The notes under the pieces are model-generated. The model had not been told where the DNA came from. It saw nothing but the letters and a program-made list of their open reading frames with translations, and made no database searches. From Bacilli bacterium (GTDB taxonomy: Bacteria > Bacillota_I > Bacilli_A > RFN20 > CAG-826), in NCBI GenBank assembly GCA_016296285.1, contig JAEDJP010000026.1, forward strand, positions 1 to 13,603: a stretch of 13,603 nucleotides of DNA, read 5' to 3'. How positions within the stretch are numbered: the stretch's first letter is position 1; the number at the start of each line of letters is the position of its first letter. The position numbers and the translations under genes are program-made. Positions 7,249 to 13,603 of this stretch are shown here, piece after piece.

Positions 7249-9393
7249 TCAGGATTTTTTCATCATGAGAAGCTGGGTTTTGTGAAGGGTGAGTTTTCTC
7301 TTTTCGGAGGGAGTCAACCGCTCGATCAGAACCAACTGGTCATCGATGGCTTTCGAGAGAGCGGCCTTCGAGGTGGCGGGATTGTTCATCAACGCCTGAA
7401 GGGCCTTCTCCTTTTCCTTTGCCAAGTTGAAATCCTTGGATTCGTTTTTCGGGGCAGCCGCTTTCGGCTTGGCCCGTGAGGCGGCGCGGCGATCCATGGC
7501 CTTCCTTTCCTCCTCGTTTGTGGGCGCCAAGACGATGAGGCGAGGCTCGCTCGGAGTTACCGGGGTCGCGACAGGGGCCTTTTTGGTGGCCGTTTGCTTC
7601 GTTTTCGCGGTTGAAGAGCCTTGCTTTGCTGAAACTTTTTCAGAAGGCTTGCGTTCTTCTTTCACCGCTTTCAAAACTGGTTTCATGGCGGGTGTGCCAG
7701 ATTCTTTTTTGGTTGAGGTCTTGCTGACGGCCTTCTTCGGAGTGGGCTGGGCCTTTTTGACCTCCGCCTTGGTCTCTTTAGAAGTCTCCGCTTGCGGCTT
7801 GGATGGCTTTTTGGCGACGGCCGTTTTCGGCGCGGGCTTCGTGGCGGGTTCCACTTTGGCCTTCGGGGCAGAGTTCTCCTTTTGGATGGACGGTTTTGCC
7901 GAAGGCGTCTTCTTTTTGGTAGAAGGCGCAGGGGCCTTTTCCGTCACGGGTTTTGCTTTTCCCGAAACCTCAGGCTCGGAAGAAACAGCAGAATCCTTCT
8001 TGATCACCGGGAAGCCATGTTGCGGATTTGGCTCGGTTCCCAAGAGATGTTCCTCCTGCATGCGACGAATCACCTTGGAAGCTCGATACGGACCTAAACC
8101 AAAGCTCTTCTTGAGGGCCCTCGCCGATACGAAGGAGAGTTTCGAGAGAATCCCTTCTTTCACGGAAGCGTATTCCTCGTCGCTCATGCCGGCTTGGGCA
8201 GGGGCCTTGGTATCTTCCGGTTTCGGTGCCGGGGAGGCTTTGATGACCTTCACGACGCCATTTGGCATAACTTCCTTGCTGTTTGTCGGGACGGCGGAAT
8301 CCTTTTCTTTGAGTTGAACAGGCGTTTGAGCGGATTCGGGGGTCGGGATCTTCTCGATCCAGGCGCGATAACCGCCTTTTCCATCCATCGGTTCCGCGGA
8401 CCACAAGAATCCTTTATAGGAATAATGGACTCTCGTGATTCCTTGGCTCTTGCGTTGCTCCAAACTCGATACGATGTGCTCCAAATCGGTTTCGGTCAAA
8501 TCGACGTCGCCATGGAACTGTCTCGCATAGGGAATGGAGGGATAACGGAACATCAAATTGATGCCGGAAGCGCAAGAGGAAATTGCGGCCTGCAGCGAAT
8601 TCCCTGTTGCGGAATGAGCTTTGGAAAGCGGCTTTTTCGTCGGTTCCTTTACAGGATCTTTAGAAGCAAAAGAAGCGGGAACGGTATCCGTTTTCGCGGG
8701 CTTTACCTCTTTGATTGGCGCTTTGTTTTCTACTTTTTTCGGTTCTGGCGGCAAAGGTTTGACGACCCCAGGGACCGGCTTGACCGGCCCACCAGAAATA
8801 GGCTTTGGAAGCCCATGTGATTTGTCCGCATAACCACTCGGCTTGCGGTCGGATTTCTTGTTGTCAGACGGAAGAATCTCGCCTCGATTGGGAACCAAAT
8901 TCCCTTCCGTGCCCTCGAATTTCATGATGTGGGCATTCCTTCCCCTTTGGGAAAGAAGATTGTTCAAGGCGATGAGATCGCTCGCGAGTTTCTTGTCTTG
9001 GGTGATGACGAGGATTTTTTGGCTCAACCGGTCGGTGCTGACTTTGACGTAGATAGCGTTGTCAGCGAAGGATTTCCGATCTTTTTTCTGTTTCTTCAAG
9101 ATCGTGATAAGTTTGCGTCTCTTTGCGTCTTTGAGAATCTTCAATGCCCTTTTGGCGGGCCCGCGCTTATCGAAATCCTTTTTGTTCTTCGAATGCCTTT
9201 CTAGTTCTTCGATGCATTCTTTCGGAACGTAGATTTCCGTGGAAGAATCTTCCAAATAATCCTGTGCAGCGACCAGACGATCCATCCACGCGGGGAAGGC
9301 ATCTTCCATGAGAGAACAAGTGTCGATGAGCACGTAGTCGAAGCCGTTCAGTTGCTTCGCAAGAGCCATCGCGCGGTTCTCGTCGTTGTACAT
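7249..9393 (-). CDS. PIN-domain protein with FtsK-gamma-like winged helix and Lys/Pro/Ala-rich tail
   Basis: This is a 714-residue protein with no named homologue that I recognise. Residues 18-160 form a PIN ribonuclease-like domain with acidic positions Asp24 (LIDTCS), Glu62/Glu63, Asp111 (FADNA) and Asp133/Asp139 (ITQDKKLASDL). Residues 175-262 are a Pro/Lys linker. Residues 265-350 look like a folded domain rich in aromatics (YPSIPYARQF, VHYSYKGFLWSAEP). Residues 403-465 resemble the FtsK-gamma winged helix (EEYASVKEGI, then GPYRASKVIRRMQEEHLLG). Residues 470-650 are a histone H1-like Lys/Pro/Ala tract, and 655-714 is a helical end. A TATAAT box and an AGGAGG site precede ATG at 9393. Nucleic-acid binding or cleavage is likely by inference; the target is unknown. 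Confidence 0.85.
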   Translation of the reverse strand: MYNDENRAMALAKQLNGFDYVLIDTCSLMEDAFPAWMDRLVAAQDYLEDSSTEIYVPKECIEELERHSKNKKDFDKRGPAKRALKILKDAKRRKLITILKKQKKDRKSFADNAIYVKVSTDRLSQKILVITQDKKLASDLIALNNLLSQRGRNAHIMKFEGTEGNLVPNRGEILPSDNKKSDRKPSGYADKSHGLPKPISGGPVKPVPGVVKPLPPEPKKVENKAPIKEVKPAKTDTVPASFASKDPVKEPTKKPLSKAHSATGNSLQAAISSCASGINLMFRYPSIPYARQFHGDVDLTETDLEHIVSSLEQRKSQGITRVHYSYKGFLWSAEPMDGKGGYRAWIEKIPTPESAQTPVQLKEKDSAVPTNSKEVMPNGVVKVIKASPAPKPEDTKAPAQAGMSDEEYASVKEGILSKLSFVSARALKKSFGLGPYRASKVIRRMQEEHLLGTEPNPQHGFPVIKKDSAVSSEPEVSGKAKPVTEKAPAPSTKKKTPSAKPSIQKENSAPKAKVEPATKPAPKTAVAKKPSKPQAETSKETKAEVKKAQPTPKKAVSKTSTKKESGTPAMKPVLKAVKEERKPSEKVSAKQGSSTAKTKQTATKKAPVATPVTPSEPRLIVLAPTNEEERKAMDRRAASRAKPKAAAPKNESKDFNLAKEKEKALQALMNNPATSKAALSKAIDDQLVLIERLTPSEKRKLTLHKTQLLMMKKS

Positions 9394-9425
9394 GATGTTA
9401 GTAACCTCCTAACTCGGTTATTATA
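9394..9425 (-). promoter_or_regulatory. Promoter -10 box and ribosome site of the PIN-domain gene
   Basis: The minus strand has a perfect TATAAT (9420-9425) inside the near-palindrome GTTATAATAAC, then AGGAGG about 11 bases before ATG. No good -35 hexamer is seen at 16-18 bases. TAACC and GGTTA flank the AGGAGG and could form a small hairpin covering it. The transcript leader would be only about 20 bases. Confidence 0.5.
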
Positions 9426-9466
9426 ACGGCCAAGTCGGAAAGATACGAACAAAAAAGATTCAGGCG

Positions 9467-10483
9467 TCAAGGCAAAAAGGCACTGAACGCAGACGGCACG
9501 GAATACTCAGTTTCTTTTTCGTTTCGTGTTACAAACAGCGCGTCCTTCGGGGAGGCGAGAACTTCGATTTTCCATCCCGTCATGTGCCATTCCATGTGGC
9601 TGAAGACGTGTTTTGCTCCGCCCAAATTCTCAAAAGAGCCAAGAACGTACCCTTTCTTTTCAAGATAATCGCGCAGGTCTTCTTCTTTCCAACGACCGGC
9701 AAGATTCATCGGCTGATAGAGAGAAGACAGCAATCCTTTCGCCGGTCGCTTTTCAAGATAGACGCGATCCTGCTTCGTTAAAATCAGAATCGTTCTCTCC
9801 TCGGTTTTCCTTTTGGTTTTCTTTTTCGCAAGAGGATATTTTTGTTCTTCGCCCCTTTCATGAGCCAGGCAAAGAGCTCGCAAAGGGCACGTCGAGCAAA
9901 GGGGTTTTCCATTAGGCAAGCACTGTAATTGCCCAATATCCATCAACGTTTCGTTAAAGATGGCTGGATCGATGCTCATTAGGTCCGCGAAACCTTGGGC
10001 GACGAGACGCCGATCTTTTTGGGATCCGGGATCAAGAGGCTTTGCGAACAAGCGGGAATAGACCCGGACGAGATTCCCATCGACCGCAACTTCTTTTTCA
10101 TGGAAGGCAATGGCGGCGATTGCGGCGGCGGTATATTCCCCAATCCCAGGCAGGCGTTTCAGTTTGGATACATCGTGGGGAACATCACCTTGAAACTCTT
10201 TGAGGATGATCCCCGCGGCCTTTCGGAGATTGCGGACGCGCGAATAATAGCCAAGCCCTTCCCAAAGTTTCAGGCAAAGGTCCTCGCTTGCGACGGCAAG
10301 GGAAGCGACGTCAGGCAAGGAAGCCATGAAGCGCTCAAAATATCCTTTCACAACCTCAACGCGCGTCTGCTGAAGCATGATCTCGCTGACCCAAACGTGA
10401 TATGGGGATGGTTCCATTCGCCAAGGAAGGTTCCGCTTGTTCTCTTCGTGAAACCTCAGCAGTGCGTCCGAAAGATTTGACAT
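9467..10483 (-). CDS. mutY: A/G-specific adenine DNA glycosylase MutY
   Basis: This base-excision repair enzyme removes adenine mispaired with 8-oxoguanine. It has 338 residues, normal for the family. Visible parts are the catalytic Glu34 in VWVSEIMLQQT, the helix-hairpin-helix LPGIGEYTAAAIAAIAF (111-127), and catalytic Asp135 in VDGNLVRV. The 4Fe-4S ligands are Cys188, Cys196, Cys199 and Cys205. The first spacing is seven residues instead of the six in the E. coli enzyme, a variant I recall from other Firmicutes. The C-terminal NUDIX-like 8-oxoG recognition domain carries FSH at 294-296. The ribosome site before ATG at 10483 is weak. The gene is upstream of the PIN gene on the same strand (73-base gap) and divergent from the lipoprotein gene. 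Confidence 0.96.
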   Translation of the reverse strand: MSNLSDALLRFHEENKRNLPWRMEPSPYHVWVSEIMLQQTRVEVVKGYFERFMASLPDVASLAVASEDLCLKLWEGLGYYSRVRNLRKAAGIILKEFQGDVPHDVSKLKRLPGIGEYTAAAIAAIAFHEKEVAVDGNLVRVYSRLFAKPLDPGSQKDRRLVAQGFADLMSIDPAIFNETLMDIGQLQCLPNGKPLCSTCPLRALCLAHERGEEQKYPLAKKKTKRKTEERTILILTKQDRVYLEKRPAKGLLSSLYQPMNLAGRWKEEDLRDYLEKKGYVLGSFENLGGAKHVFSHMEWHMTGWKIEVLASPKDALFVTRNEKETEYSVPSAFSAFLP

Positions 10484-10565
10484 GGCTTCATCTTAGCAGG
10501 TTTCCTCTTCCCAAAAGAGAAAACCGCATTAAAATCGGAATTGGGACGGGGAGAAAGGTCTCTTC
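10484..10565. promoter_or_regulatory. Divergent intergenic region between mutY and the lipoprotein gene
   Basis: These 82 bases must hold the start signals for both divergent genes. On the plus strand TAAAAT near 10540 matches a -10 box at 5/6 positions, and a GGGGAGAAAGG ribosome site precedes the lipoprotein ATG. On the minus strand TTTAAT overlaps the same A/T patch. No convincing -35 is seen on either strand. Confidence 0.3.
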
Positions 10566-11885
10566 ATGAAAATCGTGTTCTTGGCATGCAGCGCCCTTTT
10601 GTTGTGCTCATGTTCTGACCTCCTGCCCTCTTTTTCCTCCGATTCTTCCGCTATCGGAACATCAGAGGAATCTTCTTTTTCTACCCCGAAAATCGAAGAA
10701 AACGAGAGGCTACGAACGCTTTGGCTTCGCCTAAGCGAAAACAACGGGGTTCTTTATCGAGGGGATGACTTCTGCTGCGCTTTTCTTGGTGATGCGGCAT
10801 TCGTTGACGAAACCGATGGATTCATTTCCGTCGGGGATCAAGGCATCTTTCGTTTTTCCTTATTCAACGGAAATGTTGAACTGGGTGATTTTATCCAAGA
10901 GGGGCATTTGGAGGAGAAAGAGGGGCTTAAAGTACTCGCCCATCTTGGGAAAGGCGAATTCGAGGAAACGGAGTCTGGCTATTATTCCCTCCGCGACCTT
11001 TCTTCGCCTTTCGCCGCATCCTGGCTTGCCCTCGTCGGGGATATCCGTTCGGAAAACCAGCTGAGGTATTTCGAAATGCAATATTTTGGGACAGACCTCG
11101 AGATTAGCTATGCGTTCGGAAGTCAGGAATCTCCTTTTGACCAAGACGCGGAGCACTTTCGAGTCACTTCAATCGGGACGGTCGAATGTCAGGCTGTTGA
11201 AAACTTTCTCCAATTCCCTCCAACGTTGGCTCCTCGTTCCTCCTACGACCCCGAAATCCGGGATTATATCCGCGAGAACGCCGGCACGGAGAACGCGATC
11301 CCATTTCTTGATGGAGCGAGCGTTCAATTCTCCGACGCCTTTGTCCTCGACAACGTGCAGGTAACCTCCCTTCATAGCAACGCCTTGCCGGGATTCGAGA
11401 ACAAACTGATCCAGGATGGTTTTTCGAAAATGAGCGAGGGCGTGTATCGAAAAACGTTCCGTCGAGCCGATCGAAACACGCGAGCGGATCTGAGGTTTTG
11501 GAAGGAAGAGGAGAAGGAGATCCTCTATTTTGGGTTCTCGATGGAGCCCATCGATTCTTTGAACTTCTCTTTCCTGAATAAATTCCTCACGGATTCCCCG
11601 TTCCCGGAATGCCCGCCATCTCCCTTTGTTATCATGGTGCGTTTATCCGAGGTACGGGACGGAAAAATCGAGGGTGTCGCAACGTTTTCGAATTCCGGAA
11701 TCGGACGGGAATATTGGGAAGAAAACTACCTGCCCCTGCTTCAGGGACGGGGGATCTTTCCGATTCCCTATCCGGCTGGCGGGCCCTATGGATTTCATGA
11801 TCAAAGAGGCGACCGCGTCTTTTCCCTCGAGGAATCGGGCGAGAGCAGGATTTTCTCTTTTTCTTTCGAATGGAATCCCTCGTAG
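10566..11885 (+). CDS. Predicted lipoprotein of unknown function
   Basis: The 439-residue protein has a short lipoprotein signal (MKIVFLACSALLLCSC) with Cys16 as the likely lipidated residue. A Ser-rich linker (about 18-42) follows, so the protein is probably anchored on the outer face of the membrane. The rest is acidic and aromatic-rich with many alternating beta-like stretches (for example GIFRFSLFNGNVELG and REYWEENYLPLL) and no motif I recognise. The start is supported by a GGAGAAAGG site 8 bases or so upstream. It is transcribed divergently from mutY. No terminator lies immediately after it; the nearest is the one in the leader of the following gene, which could serve both. I cannot assign a function. 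Confidence 0.8.
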   Translation: MKIVFLACSALLLCSCSDLLPSFSSDSSAIGTSEESSFSTPKIEENERLRTLWLRLSENNGVLYRGDDFCCAFLGDAAFVDETDGFISVGDQGIFRFSLFNGNVELGDFIQEGHLEEKEGLKVLAHLGKGEFEETESGYYSLRDLSSPFAASWLALVGDIRSENQLRYFEMQYFGTDLEISYAFGSQESPFDQDAEHFRVTSIGTVECQAVENFLQFPPTLAPRSSYDPEIRDYIRENAGTENAIPFLDGASVQFSDAFVLDNVQVTSLHSNALPGFENKLIQDGFSKMSEGVYRKTFRRADRNTRADLRFWKEEEKEILYFGFSMEPIDSLNFSFLNKFLTDSPFPECPPSPFVIMVRLSEVRDGKIEGVATFSNSGIGREYWEENYLPLLQGRGIFPIPYPAGGPYGFHDQRGDRVFSLEESGESRIFSFSFEWNPS

Positions 11886-11911
11886 ACTCCATTGACCGTT
11901 CGTGCTAAATT
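11883..11911 (+). promoter_or_regulatory. Candidate extended -10 promoter of the VUT-SDR operon
   Basis: TAGACT (11883-11888) and TAAATT (11906-11911) are 17 bases apart. TG one base before the -10 gives TGCTAAATT, an extended -10. The predicted start near 11918 would place the structured leader at the very 5' end of the transcript. TTGACC at 11892-11897 has no -10 at normal spacing. Confidence 0.45.
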
Positions 11912-11930
11912 ATTGCCCGGAAGAAATTCC

Positions 11931-11977
11931 CGACAGTTCGTTGTTGCCATCCTGTCGTTAAACAAAACCAGGAACGA
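11931..11977 (+). ncRNA. Candidate preQ1-I-like riboswitch aptamer
   Basis: A 6-bp stem, CGACAG (11931-11936) with CTGTCG (11952-11957), closes a 15-base loop. It is followed by the A-rich tail TTAAACAAAACCAGG (11958-11972). From memory, the tail of the Thermoanaerobacter tengcongensis preQ1-I aptamer reads UUAACAAAACAAGG, almost the same. Loop bases TCGTT (11938-11942) can pair with AACGA (11973-11977), giving an H-type pseudoknot. The loop is longer than in classical preQ1-I and the cytosine that would read the ligand is not pinned down. The next gene is a VUT/YhhQ-type transporter, a known class of preQ1 regulon member. The element is probable but unproven. Confidence 0.5.
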
Positions 11978-11987
11978 TTGACCTCAT

Positions 11988-12023
11988 AACGCGTCTTTCG
12001 TGACTGGGAGACGCGTTTTCTTT
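11988..12023 (+). terminator. Leader terminator of the VUT-SDR operon
   Basis: Arms AACGCGTCT (11988-11996) and AGACGCGTT (12009-12017) form a 9-bp perfect stem with a 12-base loop, running into TTTTCTTT. It lies between the putative aptamer and the coding region and can end leader transcripts, or transcripts arriving from the lipoprotein gene. Confidence 0.75.
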
Positions 12024-12033
12024 CGTCTCCCAG
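12004..12033 (+). promoter_or_regulatory. Alternative hairpin overlapping the leader terminator
   Basis: CTGGGAGACG (12004-12013) and CGTCTCCCAG (12024-12033) form a perfect 10-bp stem around a 10-base loop. Its left arm uses bases 12009-12013 of the terminator's right arm, so the two hairpins exclude each other. It has no U-run, which fits an antiterminator role or a structure formed after read-through. A third element, the palindrome CTGCCATGGCAG (12047-12058), sits just before the ribosome site. Confidence 0.6.
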
Positions 12034-12070
12034 CAGGTCTCTCATCCTGCCATGGCAGAAAGGACTTCTC

Positions 12071-12835
12071 ATGAATCAGGTCTCTCGTTCCTTCTTCCAA
12101 AGACAAAAACAGGAAATCACCTTGCTGTTCCGGTCCATTCCCGGGCCGGTTCTCGCCTTCTTCGTCGTGTCCGTGGTGGGCATGAATCTTTTGGCGAACA
12201 AATCCATCGACATCCCCATCCCCCACTTTGCCTTGGACGCGGGAATCCTCCTTTCGTGGGTTTCTTTCCTTTCCATGGACATGATCACCAAACATTTCGG
12301 GCCCAAAGCCGCGAATGAGGTTGCCGTTTTCGGGGTTTTCGTGAATCTTGCCATGTCCCTCGTTTTCTTCCTTGCCGCCCTGTTGCCCGGCATGTGGGGC
12401 GAATCTTACGTCGAGGGCAGCGAAAGTCTTCTCAACGCCGCGCTCAATAACACCTTCGCAGGCCAATGGTACGTCTTGCTTGGAAGCACCACTGCCTTCC
12501 TCGTCTCCGCGATTGTGAACAACCTTCTTTCCTGGGCTATTGGGAAAGCAGCGAAAAAAGACAACGCCTTCGTCTTTTATCTTCGCTCCTACGTGTCGAC
12601 TGCCATCGGGCAATTCGTGGATAACCTCGTTTTCAGCTTGATCGTCTCGGTCGCGTTCTTTGGGTGGACCATTCCCCAGGTCTTTGTCTGTGCATCTCTA
12701 GGGATGGTCGCGGAACTCTTGATGGAAGTCATTTTCTCTCCCATCGGGTATCATGTAAGCAAGAAATGGAAAGCGGCAGGAGTAGGCCAAGCCTACCTTG
12801 CCCTCATGGAAACCCCTTGGAGGAAAAACGCATGA
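12071..12835 (+). CDS. VUT family (YhhQ/COG1738-type) queuosine-precursor transporter
   Basis: This 254-residue polytopic membrane protein probably imports a 7-deazaguanine such as preQ0, preQ1 or queuine for tRNA modification. Several hydrophobic helices are seen at about 28-45, 56-72, 83-107, 132-155, 175-200 and 203-225. Motifs typical of Firmicutes VUT proteins are MNLLANKSI (38-46), LSWVSFLSMDMITKHFGPKAA (61-81) and the family segment LRSYVSTAIGQFVDNLVF (171-188). The start at 12071 has an AAAGGA site about 6 bases upstream. The gene follows a structured leader and overlaps the next gene by ATGA. Family membership is strong; the exact substrate is inferred from family and leader. Confidence 0.88.
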   Translation: MNQVSRSFFQRQKQEITLLFRSIPGPVLAFFVVSVVGMNLLANKSIDIPIPHFALDAGILLSWVSFLSMDMITKHFGPKAANEVAVFGVFVNLAMSLVFFLAALLPGMWGESYVEGSESLLNAALNNTFAGQWYVLLGSTTAFLVSAIVNNLLSWAIGKAAKKDNAFVFYLRSYVSTAIGQFVDNLVFSLIVSVAFFGWTIPQVFVCASLGMVAELLMEVIFSPIGYHVSKKWKAAGVGQAYLALMETPWRKNA

Positions 12836-13476
12836 AGGTCATCGTCACGGGGACGACGCGAGGAATCGGAAAAAGCATCGCCGAGCTCTTTTTGAAACGT
12901 GGGCACCAAGTCATCGGCATCGACGTTCTCGGGTCTTCGATTGTCCATCCCTCCTACACACATCACCAAGCCGATATCGCTTTGGATTCTTTGCCGGATA
13001 TCGATGGGGCCGAAATCCTCATCAACAACGCCGGAATCCAAGAAGGCAATGTGATCGATGTCAATTTGAAAGGCACGATTCGCGTCAGCGAGAAATACGC
13101 TCTTTCGCCCTCGATCCGCAGCGTGTTGTTCATCGCCTCGGCCTCCGCTTCAACGGGTGCCGAATTCCCGGAATACGCGGCATCCAAGGGGGGCGTAGTC
13201 TCGTATATGAAAAATCTGGCAGGCCGGGTCGCCGCGTTTGGGGCCACGTGCAACGCCCTTTCTCCCGGCGGGGTCAATAACGAACTGAACGCCCACATCC
13301 TCCAAGACAAAAAGCTCTATGAAGCCGTCTTGAACGAAACGATGCTCCACGCGTGGGCCGAAACCGAGGAAATCGCGGAATGGGCATATTTCCTCACGGT
13401 GATCAATCGTTCCATGACCGCCCAAGACGTCCTTGTCGACAATGGCGAGGCGGCGAAATCCAACTTTATTTGGTAG
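12832..13476 (+). CDS. Short-chain dehydrogenase/reductase, translationally coupled to the VUT transporter
   Basis: This is an NAD(P)-dependent oxidoreductase of the classical SDR fold, 214 residues, shorter than the usual 240-250. It shows the cofactor loop TGTTRGIG (6-13), Asp31 after strand 2 (suggesting NAD(H)), NNAG (65-68), Asn79 in DVNLKG, a catalytic Ser at 103 or 105, and Tyr115-Lys119 in YAASK. SPGG follows at 144-147. The shortening comes mostly from a lean region between strand 2 and NNAG. ATG at 12832 is chosen because TTGGAGGAAAAACGC precedes it and it overlaps the VUT stop as ATGA; the longer upstream frame would run deep into that gene. The substrate is unknown. Annotation as FabG would be an over-call. 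Confidence 0.9.
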   Translation: MKVIVTGTTRGIGKSIAELFLKRGHQVIGIDVLGSSIVHPSYTHHQADIALDSLPDIDGAEILINNAGIQEGNVIDVNLKGTIRVSEKYALSPSIRSVLFIASASASTGAEFPEYAASKGGVVSYMKNLAGRVAAFGATCNALSPGGVNNELNAHILQDKKLYEAVLNETMLHAWAETEEIAEWAYFLTVINRSMTAQDVLVDNGEAAKSNFIW

Positions 13477-13603
13477 GAACCCTCTTGAAGGAGATGCTCC
13501 TCAAAGCAGCCATGTCTTCCGGGCTTATCTCGAAGTCGATTTTCGCGTTGCTTTCCATGAATTCCTTGTGGGTAGTCTTCGGAAGCGGAAGGGCGCCCAG
13601 ATG
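13466..13603 (-). CDS. Aldo/keto reductase, C-terminal end only
   Basis: 45 codons plus a TAA stop are read on the minus strand, and the start lies beyond the right edge. The segment LPLPKTTHKEF, then KIDFEISPEDMAAL, matches the conserved C-terminal cofactor-binding and last-helix region of aldo/keto reductases of the 2,5-diketogluconate reductase type (family pattern: IPKTxxxER, then FELSxEDMxxL). The usual Arg in that motif is replaced by Phe here (HKEF). The catalytic Tyr/Lys/His are outside the window. Its stop overlaps the convergent SDR gene by 11 bases. Confidence 0.82.
   Translation of the reverse strand, partial: HLGALPLPKTTHKEFMESNAKIDFEISPEDMAALRSISFKRVPTK

Noticed and set aside
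7427..8317. A 296-codon hydrophobic frame opposite the PIN-domain gene
   Set aside because: The apparent Phe/Ala/Gly/Val-rich membrane protein is the antisense of the Lys/Ala/Pro/Ser-rich tail. The minus-strand gene has the promoter, ribosome site and terminator.
7249..9393. A VapC-type toxin of a toxin-antitoxin pair
   Set aside because: The PIN domain is only the first quarter of a 714-aa protein, and no small partner gene precedes it.
9586..9945. Altered iron-sulfur cluster spacing in MutY as a novelty
   Set aside because: Cys-X7-Cys at the first pair differs from E. coli, but I recall the same PNG-containing spacing in other Firmicutes MutY proteins, so it is probably ordinary.
11892..11897. 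TTGACC as the -35 box of the VUT operon promoter
   Set aside because: At 16-18 bases downstream the sequence is G/C-rich with no -10 match. The TAGACT/TGCTAAATT pair fits better.
12664..12831. A longer start for the SDR at 12664
   Set aside because: It would overlap the transporter gene by more than 170 bases. The ATGA overlap with a GGAGG site and the normal SDR N-terminus fix the start at 12832.

Overview
The window looks like chromosomal DNA of an anaerobic Bacillota-type bacterium, perhaps an uncultured Bacilli or Mollicutes-related lineage. The pointers are AGGAGG-like ribosome sites, lipobox lipoproteins, a DUF3899-like membrane protein, a VUT-family transporter with a Firmicutes-style RNA leader, and an opp system with strongly enlarged subunits. 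TGA is used as stop (oppC, mutY, the VUT gene) and Trp is encoded by TGG, so the Mycoplasma genetic code is not in use. This placement is an inference. Nothing in the window is a phylogenetic marker, and I see no rRNA, tRNA, CRISPR array, insertion sequence or prophage.

Positions 1-7240 (minus strand) hold an opp ABC-transporter operon in the order oppA, oppB, oppC, oppD; oppD runs off the left edge. OppA is a lipoprotein of 880 aa, OppC has about 400 extra extracytoplasmic residues, and OppD has a helical insert after its Q-loop. oppA is separated from oppBCD by two back-to-back hairpins, and a cre-like site and a candidate promoter lie upstream of oppA. A small three-segment membrane protein gene precedes oppA, behind a clear rho-independent terminator.

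Positions 7249-10483 (minus strand) hold a 714-aa multidomain protein and mutY, the A/G-specific adenine glycosylase. The multidomain protein has an N-terminal PIN nuclease domain, an unknown middle domain, a winged helix resembling FtsK-gamma, and a Lys/Pro/Ala-rich tail. Its gene has a perfect TATAAT box of its own.

Positions 10566-13476 (plus strand) hold an unrecognised 439-aa lipoprotein, divergent from mutY, and then a 185-base leader. The leader contains a candidate preQ1-I-like pseudoknot aptamer, a rho-independent terminator and an overlapping alternative hairpin. It precedes a VUT/YhhQ-type queuosine-precursor transporter gene, which overlaps a short-chain dehydrogenase gene by 4 bases. 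The right edge carries the C-terminus of a convergent aldo/keto reductase gene that overlaps the dehydrogenase gene by 11 bases.

The most interesting points are the structured leader of the VUT-SDR operon, the domain-expanded opp transporter with possible catabolite control, and the PIN/winged-helix/lysine-rich protein.
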